A stretch of 64,000 nucleotides of DNA from Limnanthes douglasii subsp. nivea (taxonomy: Eukaryota > Streptophyta > Magnoliopsida > Brassicales > Limnanthaceae). A program made the translations under genes and the position numbers. The DNA is taken from positions 168,401,739 through 168,465,738 of the forward strand of contig JAUPFV010000002.1 in the NCBI GenBank assembly GCA_036936605.1, written 5' to 3'. Under the pieces are notes generated by a model. The model was not told the origin of the DNA, did not search any database, and worked only from the letters and a program-made list of their open reading frames with translations. Each line of letters begins with the position of its first letter. Position 1 is the stretch's first letter. Below, one piece after another: positions 34,033 through 47,379 of this stretch.

Positions 34033-34090
34033 CTTGATGAAGAATTCGAGATAACTCGAGCCAAGAGATGGAGGGTTTATAGAGATGAGC

Positions 34091-35050
34091 TACTTGTCGA
34101 GGTATGGACTCTTAAAAAGCTTTTATATTAGTTAGTAAGTGTATTTAGGGTATTAGTGGGTCTTAAATGATAAATATTTAACTAAATAGGATATTTCTTA
34201 GAAAAATATAAAAATATGCGTCTTAAATGGATAATAGTTAGAGTTTTGGGTCTTAAATGATACTAATTTTTTTCTTTAATTATTGCCTATATTAATGGCT
34301 TTGATATCCGAAGCCAATGAAAAGATTTGTTATCCCTTTTAGCTCTTTACTTTTTTTTTATGTCAAATTACATAATAAAAATAAAATGATTTTGATATCT
34401 TATTTAAGAATAGATTTAAAAGATATGGAAATTATCGGATGAATTATTATTTTTTATTTAAATTAGGATTTAAAAAATGCGAAAACCACTGAGTAAGCCT
34501 TTGGTTTTCGTCAATCAATTTGTGCGGAGGTTGTTTTTATATGTGTTGTATTGAACCTCCGGTGTCATAATCAAAATTGATGCATCATAAATTTGTAAAG
34601 GCATGTGATATCTAACAATCATGGTAAATATCAGACAATAAAATTTCGTGGTTCTCGAATACAAGATTGGAAAAGATGTGCTTGAATCTTGCAGTTTTGA
34701 GAAGAGTGGAGGGTCGGTTATTTTTATTTTACTTTTGGCTGACTCAATATTATTTCGGTTGAAGTTCCCTTTCAGAGATGAAGAAGTATATGTGGTTGAA
34801 GTTCCGTTTCAGAGATGAAGAAGCATATGTAGAGTCTAAAGATTAAGGCTCAAACAGGTTTCTAGGAGATCATCGGTTCACTCGGACACAAAGAGCTACC
34901 ATTCTTTTACACATCTTTCGACGTCGTTTGGTTGCAAAAAGACTACCACTAGAAAAAAATATCTTTCAAGAAACAAGAGGATGAACACTAACAAACTTAT
35001 AAACACCAAGAAGTACTTTTGTTTTAAAAATTTCAGCTATATAAAGAAAA
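34091..35050 (+). mobile_element. LRE-beta leader, distal part
   Basis: Non-coding. 34250-35015 aligns with 2850-3704 of LRE-alpha. Three copies of a GGGTCTTAAATGAT-like motif occur at 34158-34260. No genes. Confidence 0.6.
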
Positions 35051-35068
35051 GCGGTTTCGATGACGTAG

Positions 35069-35633
35069 ATGAATCAAAAGCAAATGTGTTTTAACACTGT
35101 CTTTTTAGAGGTTAAAGGCGCGGAGCAGTGGCCATTGTGGTGGCCGCGAGAGAAAAAATGGCGGCTGCCTTTTGCAGACACTATGAAACTAGAAAATCCA
35201 TGTTGGCAATACTCTCCGCTCCGACCAGCAGCAACAGACCCAATAGAGACAATAATGCGGGAAGTGAATGGTGCTAAGAAGTCATCCAATAAATTAGTCG
35301 AGAATCAAACTTGCTACCCAACTGCTTGAAATTGATTTAATTTAATAGATAAAGAGGGTGAAACCTGATGAGTGATGTCTGAACTCAATCTGTAGCGAAA
35401 CTACATTGGGTGTTCTGTCATTTTTATTTCTATCTTTGCAGGCCAAAGAACCAACAATCAATGTCAGAAGAAAGAACATTTTTTATTTTCGAAACTGTTA
35501 TGTGCTACCACAATTAAACGTTCAAATCAAAAGGCGTACTATGTCCATTTTTTACGAATGTTGGACAGCCATTAGTGAAGAGTTGGAGGAGACAGTGATT
35601 CAAGTGGCTCCACTACCATATCTGAATGACTAA
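35069..35633 (+). pseudogene. Unrecognised coding-like segment in LRE-beta
   Basis: Two frames, 35069-35329 (86 codons; VFLEVKGAEQWPLWWPREKK, WQYSPLRPAATDP) and 35406-35633 (75 codons; EPTINVRRKNIFYF, LNVQIKRRTMSIFYECW). Between them is GTGAAACC...TTTGCAGG, which could be an intron (about 35358-35441). The composition is protein-like and less AT-rich than its surroundings. I do not recognise the family. It could be a captured host gene or an element-specific ORF. Confidence 0.35.
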
Positions 35634-35742
35634 GCACATATTCCAGTGATGCACATCGAAACAACCAAGGTGAATTCACTACCATATCTGAATGACTAAG
35701 CACATATGCGAGTAATGCAGATCGAAACAACCAAGGCGAAAA
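35611..35742 (+). repeat. 66-bp tandem duplication
   Basis: Two copies starting CACTACCATATCTGAATGAC at 35611 and 35677, sharing CATCGAAACAACCAAGG-like ends. It overlaps the end of the coding-like segment. Confidence 0.9.
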
Positions 35743-35749
35743 CACCGGT

Positions 35750-38700
35750 GATCCAGCCTTCTAATTTCATCAAGCCTCAGTTTGATGTTGCAGGTTCAGA
35801 AAACTTAGTGGCATCAGAGCTGCAAGCATGAAGGAACACAATTTATAGCATAGCCTAAACGGTCCATAGTCGACAATGAAACGAAGAAGAAGCTGAAATA
35901 AATCCTTATGCATCTTTGTAAACTCCGTAGTAAGTAGAATAAAATATCTGACAATTAAGCTCCACCTACGGCTTAGAATGACTGCAAGATGAATAAATTA
36001 CATCATTATGTTTTCAAATTTTCTTTAGCTACAAGATAAGAATCTTCAATGAGTGAACATGAGCCATATGTAACTCTTAATAACTATTCAGAGATGTCTG
36101 AACACCTTGGGTAACCTTAGACCTTCATCAATAAAACAACGACAATAACACAGGAGTACTGAACATCATTTTTCTTTGAAAGAATTTTATTCATCTTGTA
36201 TTGTAGGGGAAGGTCCCAACACAATCTCAGAATTACACTCGTCAACCTTCTTAGACACAACCATAGGTGCATCACTAGTTACAAGCAAAGGTGTCGAGGA
36301 TCGTAGCTTCAGTAGTGTTTTTGTCAAGACCGACTCCAAATTAAGATCTGGAGATCAATAAGCAAAACACTTTCCAGGCCAGCTTCAACTGAGTCACATA
36401 AGGTTGAAGAAACATTGCGTGCAATCTCGTACCAATCAGCTCATTCAGCAGCAAACTCAACTTCTGCAAGAAGCATCAAGACCATCTAGCAAGCTTCAAT
36501 TGATTGTTGGTTTGGCCCACCTGCTCTGCCGCCAAAACCGCCTCGATTTCCTTTAACTTGGTCTCGTATCCATCACATGGACCTTAAGGATTTTAGCAGT
36601 TTTAGTAACCTGCTCCTCCAGTAATTGATGAACGGACCGCTACTACCTAAGTAGTTCAAAAACATCACTACCAATAAAAATTAAACCAAACAACAAAGTA
36701 AGACACAACCAATTATCTTATGCCGCCGGATCCTCTTCTCCAGAATTAACAATCCCTTGACATTTATTTCTCTAAGAAGATGGGATACGTTTGGAGTCTT
36801 AAAAACTCTCCAACACCCCCTGATGCTCCAGCATCTATTTCCCCAAGAAGTTAAGATAAGTATGGAATTTTAACATATTCTAGTGTCCCTAACCCTACAA
36901 TATATATTTTTATCTTTGCAAGATAAGACTGACTCAACACCTCTTTATTGATGTTCTAATATCCTTCTCATCATGGCAGGACATTCGAATTTGATTAAAC
37001 GCGTTCTCATAAAACAAATGACATGGTGACATGACACTTATTGTTAGAGTGGCAATCAAAGTCCCACATCTCACATCGGTTAAACATAGAAAGGATCAGT
37101 GGTATAGTGGTATATAAGTAAGAACATACCTCAACTAGTATGAGGTCTTTTGGTAGTGGACCAAATGCAAAGCCGTGAGGGCCTTCGGATGCCAAAGAAG
37201 ACAATATCATACCTAGTGTTGAGATCGTGTTGTCCGTATTTATATACGGAGGCGGAATATGTGTGGATCGAGCCCTCATATTCCCATCACTTACTATATG
37301 GGGATAAGTCTGCATATTGACAACATCCACCTTCGGTAGGATCACAAATTTCATAAAGGTTAGAACTCAGATATCCCAGCCTCCTCTTTCTGTAGGAGAA
37401 AAAGAAATCATAAGGGTTACAAGTGAAAATACTCTGCACCCATTTACAATGAACAAGAGTTAAGTCTCGAATTCTCAGCATTCAACCAAATAAATAAGAC
37501 TACTAAACAGCATCGCGCTACATTTCATGCTCAATCATACAAAAATAGAGTAAGACTAGACCATACACGTGACTTGAGGTGGAAATGATGCGTAAAATGA
37601 AAGTCACGAGTCCTCTTTTTAATGCTAAAGGGACCACGTGCCTTTTATCATAAAAGGCAATAAAATATTACTTGATACTCTAGATACAACCAAATGGAGG
37701 ACCACGTTGTCTGACAGGGTCTCTACTTTTGAAGTTGATCATTTCATTGGACTTAGGAAACCCCCCACGCAAAGTATGAGGTCTTCACTGTGAATAAATA
37801 AGAATAATCATAACACCATACATACTACATTCATCAACAAAATAACAAAATATCTTCAATGTCCTATATTCGGTCATCAAAACAAATTACACCAATGATC
37901 ATAAATCGTAAAACCAAGCAACATTCAACACAAAACCAAACAATCGTAGTGGAAAAGCACATCATTCTTCAAGAGAGAATTTTCGTTTTCTTATATTGCG
38001 CGAACAAGACAAAATACAGAAGCTCAATTGCTTTTACCACCTTCACCTTATCGCACGTAGCACTCCCTAGCCCTCGACTCCCTCCTATTGCATCAAACCT
38101 CATACATCTACACTATTTTCTCAAGAAAATGCACTATGTTGTTAGAGACCGCGGGGAAGGGAATGAACGAAGCATTGAGTTTCACTCTCTTTAGTCAGGT
38201 CTCGCCGCCTTTTAGGATTTGTGTAGTCTTCATTACACTAAAGTCAAATATGGGATCATGTGCAACCACCAGAGAAACCTCATCTCCTTGGGGATTCGAC
38301 GCCCCACCTCCAACGACCCTCGGCTCTACATGATTGAATGGCCTTCTTTAAGTCCATGGGTACCACTTCCCCTCAACATTTTCTTATACTCATGTGCTGT
38401 CAGTGCAGCCCCAATCTGTGCAACTTCATATGAATACAAGTTTTTACGCGACGTCCGCATCTTCACCACTCTAATCGTAAGATGCTCTTTCATTTTCACC
38501 ATTGGTGGCTCTATTATAAAGCCCGCATTTTCATCTAGAACTAAGTCCACAGTATCCATGGCTCAATATCTGTACGAGCCTACACATTTGGTGTTTGCCA
38601 CCGTCCCTCCATTACAAAGTTGCTCATCATCGTCAATATCCCCATACATAAGATATGATGTTTTCTCAATGTAACTTGAGTGTATAGTGTCTTAGAACTT

Positions 38701-38770
38701 GAAGGAAATCTCACCACTTCACTTCGCCTTTTACGGAATGTAGCGCAATCGTTGGAACACACCACAATTG
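35750..38770 (-). pseudogene. Decayed minus-strand ORF region of LRE-beta
   Basis: Short minus-strand frames such as 38559-38326 (MDTVDLVLDENAGFIIEPPM, then KMLRGSG) and coiled-coil-like pieces at 36560-36640 (QLLEEQVTKTAKILKV) lie upstream of the 3' LTR. This is the place and strand of the antisense ORFs of Gypsy-1, -3 and -4, so I infer a related antisense ORF. No gag-pol is detectable anywhere in LRE-beta. A solo-LTR-like repeat interrupts it at 37042-37325. Confidence 0.35.
37042..37325 (+). repeat. Possible solo LTR
   Basis: 284 bp from TGTTAGAGTGG to ATTGACAACA, so with TGTT/AACA ends. It contains AAAGTCCCACATC, a TATA box (GGTATATAAG, about 37109-37118) and GACAATATCATAC, a combination I recall from high-copy plant LTRs. 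Flanks CTTAT and TCCAC do not form a target duplication, so the ends are uncertain. Confidence 0.45.
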
Positions 38771-40209
38771 GCGTTTAATAGTCCAATAACCAACATATAT
38801 TACGGCTTCAGGTCTATATTGCTAAGAACCTTATTTTTTCTACGTTTTATTGTTACAAAATTAAATGAAAATTAGGCTTAAGTTTTGAACACCACCGTGT
38901 CATAGGCTTTCAGGTCGAGAAAAATATCAACGAGTCTCACAAATTGAGTTTAAATAAAAATTAGGCTTCCAAACTGAAGTGATCAAATTCAGGCTTCATT
39001 TAAATTTCCATACGCCTTACGCCCACTTTCTATCAAACCATACCATATTTTGTTTTTGTTTTCAAAATAATAAGAATAAATCCCTTAACGTTCTAAGATG
39101 ACGGCATCCAACAATCTACAATAATAATTAGTCTGAGATGAACATATAGTCTCCAGCACCTTCCATGCTATGAAAGTACTTTCTTTAGGGCCAACACTAA
39201 GATCTCTCAACACCCTCTTATATTGTTCTGGCATTCATTCTTTCATGACGCATTCGAAAATGAGTATCTTCACTCCAAGCTCCATCAATAACAATCAACA
39301 ACAATGGTCATAATCTTTTAATGGGTTAATAGTCTAATAAACTAATAATATAGAGGCTATCAGATCGTATATATATTTAACAAAAGAGGTACATCCACTT
39401 TTGTTTTATTTTACAAATTATATGTTGAATTTGTAGATCATATAGTAATTTTAAATAATAAAGGGTACACCTTCGGCTACATTAATTTGAACAAGATATT
39501 ATCTAGTTATTCTTTCCTTCAACAAGGACTATAAAGGCTACTCGATGAGCCCAAAATCAAATACGAATACTCAGTTTCTCTAGACCCTCCCTCATCATTC
39601 ACACATGACTAGGGGGAGGTTACTCAACATGTTGAGACCGAAGATAAAAAAAACTATTCTATCAAAATTGTAGTCCTTTCGACATACTTTGAAAGGGCTA
39701 GAGAAAATTGCATTATATTTGCAAAAAACACAAAGCAAAATTATTCTCGAAATACTTTTGAAGTTAAATCAACAAAACAAACGACTCCAACTTATCATCC
39801 AAAATTCTACGAACATACTACATCTTTCATTGTTTTTCTTTCTCTTGGAGAATAAAGTTTTGTCCCTCAAGGGAGATTTCGTGGGCATGCGGATTTTAAC
39901 GTAAGATGAAACCTGGTCACCATAGATTAAATCTAGATACATTTCTAAGGATAATATGGCTATAGTTTAAAATAAATTTTCCAAGATATTCAAATAATCT
40001 TAGGATTCTAACCAAAGTAGGATGCTTTATTGCTTGGTATAATTTCGGATTGAAGATTATACATCAATCGGAAAGAACATTGAAGACACTCACAAGCTTC
40101 AACAAGAACACGTAAAGTGAAACACTCAACAAGCTTCGAAAAGAACACGTAAAATGAAACACTCAAGTGGAACACTATTAACGTAGCCCTTCCTCAATTA
40201 TTTCGAAAG
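38771..40209. other. Unassigned part of LRE-beta
   Basis: No ORF, tandem repeat or known element visible. A short GAACACGTAAA-TGAAACACTCAA repeat occurs twice at about 40100-40165. Confidence 0.45.
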
Positions 40210-40223
40210 AACTATGGGGCTAC
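40210..40223 (+). other. Polypurine tract of LRE-beta
   Basis: AACTATGGGGCTAC directly before TGATAAGG, with the same layout as the Gypsy-4 tract at 56251-56265. Confidence 0.65.
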
Positions 40224-40865
40224 TGATAAGGCTGGATTTCATCCGCGCATCCAAATCTATGCATTAACAAAACACCTCACATGTGGTGCCACGACTGATG
40301 CTTATGCTCCTTTGCCAACGCATATGCCTCATGGCTGACGTGTATACCTCATTGTCAATGCATATGCCTCATAACCAACACTTATGCTTCTTGGCCTATA
40401 CTTTTTCTCTGCGCCGAAACTTATACCTATTGGCCTACCCATATGCCTCATGTCGATACCTACTCTTTGGCATAAGATACAACACTAATGGTAATCAATT
40501 ACAAAGTCAACTATGGCATAAGAGATCTTGGGAGTTACCTTTTACCATTCATAAACACTTGTGTATTAATGGATATGACCGTTAGGTCTCATAAGATTAA
40601 GTGAGCAATCAATATCAATACAATATATGCAATCAACTATATTCTTCCTTATATAAGGAAAAACGATTCCTAAAATAAACCGACGAACAAATAATCTAAA
40701 AAAAACAATTGATCAATCTAACTATAAATGAAAAAATAATCGATTGATCTATTTTTTATCTACTTTATATTATTAAGTCACTATATTTCTACTACTTCTT
40801 TGCTTCTTAAATCTCTAAATTTATCTTTTACCCTTTCGACCGCATTACTACTTTTACACTTATCA
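40224..40865 (+). repeat. 3' LTR of LRE-beta
   Basis: About 640 bp from TGATAAGGCTGG to ACACTTATCA. Its second half matches the truncated 5' LTR at 12900-13176. 40290-40470 contains short degenerate repeats of GCATATGCCTCAT. Confidence 0.7.
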
Positions 40866-41083
40866 TTCATCTCTTAAGTTCGTGTTTTGAAGATAATATA
40901 AAAATTTAAAAAAAACATATAATTTTTAAAATGATTTGAAGTTAATATTTTTTTAGGTTTTTGTGCATTTGTGTTTTTTTAATGGCACAAATATATATAC
41001 ATAAAATAGTTTTGGTATATTGAGTTTTTAATTTTTTTAAATGGATGTCAAATTCAAACATAAATGGTTGAAATTTAGCATAG

Positions 41084-41825
<742 letters not shown>

Positions 41826-41827
41826 TA

Positions 41828-42045
41828 CTCCCTCCGTCCCAAAATATTTATCGTTCTAGGAAATATTTTTTGTCCCATAATATATGTCGTTCTCGTTTAT
41901 CGATGCAAATTTAAATATTATTTATAATCAACTACCAATTAGATCTCTACTTTTTTCTAGTTTTTATGAAAAAGAGAAGTAATTATTATATTCCGTAATA
42001 TCTGTGCATAACCTTAAAACGACAAACATTTTGGGACGGAGGGAG
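41828..42045. mobile_element. Stowaway-like MITE
   Basis: 218 bp with terminal inverted repeats CTCCCTCCGTCCCAAAAT / complement of ATTTTGGGACGGAGGGAG, flanked by the TA target duplication (41826-41827, 42046-42047). A second inner inverted match (ATTTATCGTT / AACGACAAAC) extends the repeats. The termini and TA target are typical of Tc1/mariner Stowaway MITEs. No ORF. Confidence 0.93.
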
Positions 42046-42291
42046 TATTCTAATATTCATTTCCTCTTCATTCTTTTGGTGGACCCATGTTTAATATGAT
42101 CGATAATCCTTAGCTATAATACTTATTCCATATTTTGTAACCAATTGAAGTATGTGACATAAATGTTTAATGTGAAACGTTTTAGAAAATACATGATTGC
42201 CATTATTTTAAGATACTTAATAGTTCTCTCGTCCATAAATGTATTATAATACAAATATATATAATTTTAGTTTTAATTTGAAAAGAATTCA

Positions 42292-42673
42292 TGATGAGGG
42301 CATGAATATTCGAAGGGGAAATATTATTAAGGCCAATATTCATTTTGTTTTTTATTTTTATTTTTTAAGTATAATTATTTTATTAATTCTATTTTTATTT
42401 TCGGGTTCGAATGGGTTTCATACCTTGGGATTGGTTACTTAGAATCTGGCCCATAAAATCGGTACAACCCATTAGGCCCATTAAGAATATTCAAGCTATA
42501 AAAATGCTTTTAGAAAATATTTAACGAGAATGAAGCATTTACTGATAAAATCAAACTGTCGCACTCTAAAATTTTACTTAAGCAACTCTATTATATATCT
42601 ACTCGCTACCAAAAAAATAAATCTTATATTCTACTTTACCAAATAGCCCCTCAAAATAAATTTATCCATATCA
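42292..42673 (+). repeat. 5' LTR of Gypsy-3
   Basis: 382 bp from TGATGAGGGCATG to CCATATCA. The start resembles the Gypsy-4 LTR start (TGATGAGGAAATG, TTCGA). TATA-like CTATAAAAAT at about 42497-42505. Only one copy is visible. Confidence 0.6.
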
Positions 42674-42675
42674 AA

Positions 42676-42694
42676 TTGGCAACCACAAGGGGAG
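42676..42694 (+). other. Primer-binding site of Gypsy-3
   Basis: TTGGCAACCACAAGGGGAG, a decayed form of the TTGGCGACTCCACTGGGGA type, two bases after the LTR. Confidence 0.65.
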
Positions 42695-43009
42695 TCTCTT
42701 AGAGTACCCAGATAACGAAATCCATAACCTAACATAATAAAATTAGCCTTCTGAACCCTTCGAAGCATGAATCATGTAATGCAAATAAATTGTATCCCAA
42801 AGAATGAGGGAGTTAGGATCGAAGAAAAATATTTCCATACACCACATATAAATTATGAGAACCAGGAAAGGCTTCTTATGTGAGAGGAGCGAGACCATTT
42901 GCGAGGAGAAATTGAGGCATTGAGGTCTCAAATAGAATTTTAGATAAATCTTAAGGGTAAAAGTTAACTAGAAAATTAAAATTTCGATGGACAAAAGGGA
43001 GATTCCCAA

Positions 43010-44330
43010 CATAATACAAAGAAACACCAATAGGACCACTTTAAAAAATTCATCAAACCTCGAAAAACAAGCATATAACCAAATATTGTTCTAGTTCTTC
43101 AAAATCTAGTAAAGGTTCAACTTCTGAGTCTGTAGTATCCTTATCTTCTTTGAGTAGTGATCATTTTCATAAAAAGAGAAAGATTCTCCATGAGAAGTGT
43201 AGGTTAAATAAATATTCAAATCGACATCACAAGTCAAGTAAATAAGATGATTCGAGTAAAAGTAGCATCAAAAGAATAAATAAAAGAAGAGAGGGTGCCA
43301 CGATAAGGTGAAAGGATCAATATATTATAGTATGGACCATATTGTGAGTGATCAATTTGCTATCAAATCTGAGCCAAGTATATTTTCCATATCCACTTAA
43401 GATCATTAGTTTAACCAAGGGAACAACTGGATCCATTCCCTTTTTCTATCAAAATTATATCCGGTCATTTACCTAGACGGTTTGGTATCTCAAAAATGGA
43501 AACGTTTGATTGAAGCAAATATCAAGATAGCCTCCTCAAATAATTCAAGAATTTCATGATGAACTTTCACAACTATGATAAGTTTTCGTGCATGGTATTT
43601 TCTTAAACCTTTAAGGATAGTGCCTTAAATAGGTATAACCAAATTTTGTAGGGGTCAATAAAAAACTTTGACATATTCTAGATGGTTTTCTGAAGATAAT
43701 TTATCGGAAATAAAGAGGTTAGAGGGAGTGGAGACACGATAATCCATTGTAAGCGGATAGCTGGAAAAAACCTTGAAGGATTATACCAAACATTTTGTAA
43801 AACAATAAAGATGGTTTATGAAACTTCTTTAAACAAGTAACCATAGTTATTTACAAACAAGGGGTTCTACTCAAGGGATTAGTTGATATTGTTACCCGGA
43901 AAAAAAAACATTGAGTTAGTGAGGACTATTATCATAAGTTGGGAAATAGATTACAGTAAAATCGAAGAGGTTAAAGTTGCACAGCTAGTTTAGGAGTAGT
44001 CTGTCGGCCTCTCAGCAGCAAAATATAGCTAGTTATCATCTAAAGGATTCCGGAAAAAATTATCAACGACCTAGGGCTAATCAATACTCTCAGGGTCAAC
44101 AATCGAGACCTAGAGAAAATCAGTGGGTATGTCTTGATTATTTTTGCAGAGTTAACTAAAAATCTTGCAACCATTTATGACAAGTCAAAGAATTTTATGC
44201 AGTTCTAAAGGTCACCACTCATTCAAACTCCAAGGGTGAATCTGAATACCTGATTTTTTAGGTATTATAATAATGTGGGTCATGACACCAAAGATTGAAT
44301 TGATTCGAATCAATAAATCCAAACTTTAAT
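43010..44330 (+). pseudogene. gag: gag of Gypsy-3
   Basis: Very degenerate. Around 43480-43760 codons still give LPRRFGISKMETFD, FKNFMMNFHNYDKFSC, GSIKNFDIF, FIGNKEVRGSGDTIIHCKR, the same gag domain as TR-GAG-1 and Gypsy-2. 43100-43300 is a Ser/Lys-rich low-complexity part as in those gags. Stops every few tens of codons. Confidence 0.65.
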
Positions 44331-44719
44331 TGAGAATAGAAAACTAACCACTTTTGTTAAAACAAATGCTGGAAATAGATCGTTACCAGACATTAGTGGG
44401 ATATAAATGGGGCAATTTATTATTCAAAGAGAATTCATTGAAGCAACACATAAACAAGAAAATGTTATGGTATCTATTGAATATTATAATGATTTTGATG
44501 AGGATTATAATATTTGGATCCCGATCCGGATCAAGGTCGGATTATTATGCTATGTAAAAAAAGAAAGGTCTCCGAGTTATGTCAATTCTTTGAATCATTG
44601 ACCATTTGGGGGATGGGGATATAATTTTACAGTCTCCTCAATTTTCTCTCGAAAAATACATGTGGTATGCTTGACTATCCAGCTAGAAAGGAAAATATCT
44701 ACTCATTTGTATCACAAAC

Positions 44720-45130
44720 TTGGTGTGGTTCATTGTATTCGATGATGATGATTTGAGAGATGTTGTTAGGCCAAATTATGATGTTTTGGTGATTAAGGTT
44801 GTAATTGAGATAACGGAAATCCAAAGGATTTTGACTGACACAGACAGCTCAACTAATGTTTCATTTTTATCAACTTATAAGTTGTTGGAAAACTTGCCCT
44901 TCATTCTCCGATCATATAGAACAATAGTGGGGTTTACGGGGAGTTTTATCGATGTAGTTGGGGAGTTTGAACGTGAAACTGTCCTAAAAATGACCATTTA
45001 AAAATATAGTGAGAGTACTGTTTATGGTGGTTAATGGTCCAACTCCTTACAATGATATCTTTGTAGATCTTGGTTATTAAAGATGTATGTTGTTGCATCA
45101 ACAGTTCACCAAAGCTTAAAGTACGCAGCC
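44720..45130 (+). pseudogene. Protease region of Gypsy-3
   Basis: 44720-45001 has ILTDTDSSTNVSFLSTYKLL (active-site DTGSS now DTDSS) and a following segment like those in Gypsy-2 and -5. VASTVHQSLKYAA at about 45083-45121 matches the Gypsy-2 segment before RT. Confidence 0.65.
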
Positions 45131-45549
45131 TGAGGTTAGGTGGGAGTTATTCAAAGTAGCCTAAAATGGCTATAGAATTCTATGTCACTTCTCTTTCCCA
45201 AAAGCGTTAGAAACTATGGTAGCTAAGAAGGAATAAAAATTACTAGAATCCTCTCTAAAGTCAAGCCAAATAGATGATCCAAGCGATACTGCTAGTGCGA
45301 TTATTCTAGACGAATATGTTGAGTTACACACTTTTCAGGATGGAAAATGTTTTAGGATTAGAGCCAAATTATCGTTAGAAATAAAAGAAAAGTTTTTATT
45401 ATTATTATCACATAATTGCATGTGTTTGCTTGGCATATAGAGGATATAACGGGTGTACCTACAAGCATCATTTTTCACAAGTTGGCTATACGATCCAACA
45501 TGGGTCATGTCATACAAAAACTAATGGAATTTTCTATAGAAAAATCCAA

Positions 45550-47000
45550 AGACATTATTAAATAGGTAGATTGACCAAAATAAGTTGGGCATATTCGGGA
45601 ATCTTCGTACCCATTATGGACTGCTAATTTAGTGTTTGTGAAAAAAAATAGAAAATGACGTAAGTTTATTGATTTTATAGACCTAAACAAAGCATGTCAG
45701 AAGCATCCCTTCTCTTACTCCCAAATAGATAAGTTGATGGATTTTACTTCTGACAACTAGCTAACATCATTTATGGATGCGTTTTCTAGGTACAGTCAGA
45801 TACAGATGGATCTGAATGATCAAAACCACACTACACTTATTAAAGAATGGGGTTTGCATTGTTATAAGGTTATGCCCTTCGGTTTGACGAATGTTGGGGC
45901 TACTTACCAACGTCGAGTGAATAAATCTTTTTCATGGTAGATAGGAAGAAATGTTGTGGTTTATATTGACGATATGTTAATAAAAAAATTAAGAGATGAG
46001 GATCATTTTTTTTTTACTTCAAAGAAACATTTTCCAACTTGGAAGCTATTAACTTGAAGTTAAATCTGTAGAAGTGCACATTTGGCGTAGGATCTGGAAA
46101 TATTTTGGTATATGCTATAAGTGAAAATAGGATTTAAGCTGACCCAGTATAGCTACTTGCATTACTTACTATGGACCCTCCCAGATCCACCAATGACGTC
46201 TAAATATTTTGATCGGACGACTGGTTGCTTTGAACAGATTTATATCAAGGTCATCTGATAAGTGTGCACCATTTTTTCAAGTCTTAAGGAATGTTAAGAA
46301 ATTTAATTGGTCCCCGAATTGTGTTGAGGAATTTGTTAAGATCAAATAACATTACCAAAAACGTTATCCAAACCAGTGATAGAAAAAAGGCTCTACATTT
46401 ACTTAGCAGTATCCGACTATGTAGTAAGTGTAGTTTTGGTTCGGGAAGTTGATAGTTACCCTCACCCCGTTTACTATGTTAGCAAGATTTTATTAGATGC
46501 TGAAAAAACGTATTTAAAGCTGGAAAAGTTAGCTTTGGCCCTTATGATAGCAGCCAGATAATTGAGGCCTTGATTTCCAAGCACACTTCATTACTGTACA
46601 AACCTCTTTTCCTCTCAAATATATTTTATAAAAAATAGATGAATCAGGTCAGATGACCAAATGCTCTGTGGAGTTGAGGATTATGATATTTATTTCGCCC
46701 CTCGAACTACAATCAAAGCATAAGATACAGCATACGTTTTGGTTGAATTTCATTTAGAACGACCGTATACGGAACCCCTTATTAAAAAAACCTATGAAAG
46801 AATGGGTAGTTTGAACATATTGGGCTAAGACTTACCCAAATATATGGTTCCAAAAGAGTTTGATTTATAAATGATTTTATTTTACTCATACATAATCTTC
46901 ACGGCCAATCTGAAGCGAGAAATGAGTAGTTGGTGATTTACGAGGGAAATATCTCCCTTTTTTAAGTATGTTGAGTATGAGCCTATGTCACGAGCTGAAA
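45550..47000 (+). pseudogene. RT and RNase H of Gypsy-3
   Basis: 45580-45985 encodes, with stops, VGHIRESSYPLWTANLVFVK, LNKACQKHPFSYSQIDKL, FMDAFSRYSQIQMD, YKVMPFGLTNVGATYQRRVN and VVYIDDMLIK, where the two catalytic Asp are kept. 46376-46561 is the tether/RNase H start (YIYLAVSDYVVSVVLVREVD, YYVSKILLDAEKTYLKLE). 46690-47030 has fragments of RNase H (APRTTIKA, ENLMVDSLTTIAY). Many stops; non-functional. Confidence 0.75.
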
Positions 47001-47379
47001 ATTTGATGGTCGATTCCTTAACTACTATTGCTTACTTCAACGCTTATCTTTGGATCTTCATAAACAATTTCCCTTCGATAGGAGAAAACTTTGAAGTTGG
47101 GACAAGCACTGAATAAAGTTTAGAAGTATCAACCATGAAAAACAAGGATTAAAGGAATGAGATCAAATGGTTTATTTCTAAGGGAATTTTTCTCGTTGAT
47201 GAACTATTGGCTAAGAAGTTGAAGTTTAAATCACATGACTTTTGAGTTTTGAAAGATATCCTTTATAAGAATTCCTTTAGTAGTTCTATATTTGATGCCT
47301 TATGTATGTTGAGTCTCATGTGATTTTATCTGAATTACGTTATGAAGAAGGCTTTATCCAATGTGGCTACAAAACTTTA

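Noticed and set aside
37042..37160. Small nuclear RNA gene suggested by TCCCACATC plus TATA
   Set aside because: No U1-U6 sequence follows at the expected distance; an LTR origin fits better.
37007..37354. 115-codon minus-strand frame
   Set aside because: It is almost entirely within the solo-LTR-like repeat and looks non-coding.
38219..38674. 151-codon plus-strand frame in LRE-beta
   Set aside because: No family resemblance; the minus-strand frame over the same bases looks more protein-like and fits the expected antisense ORF position, so only the minus-strand region is listed.
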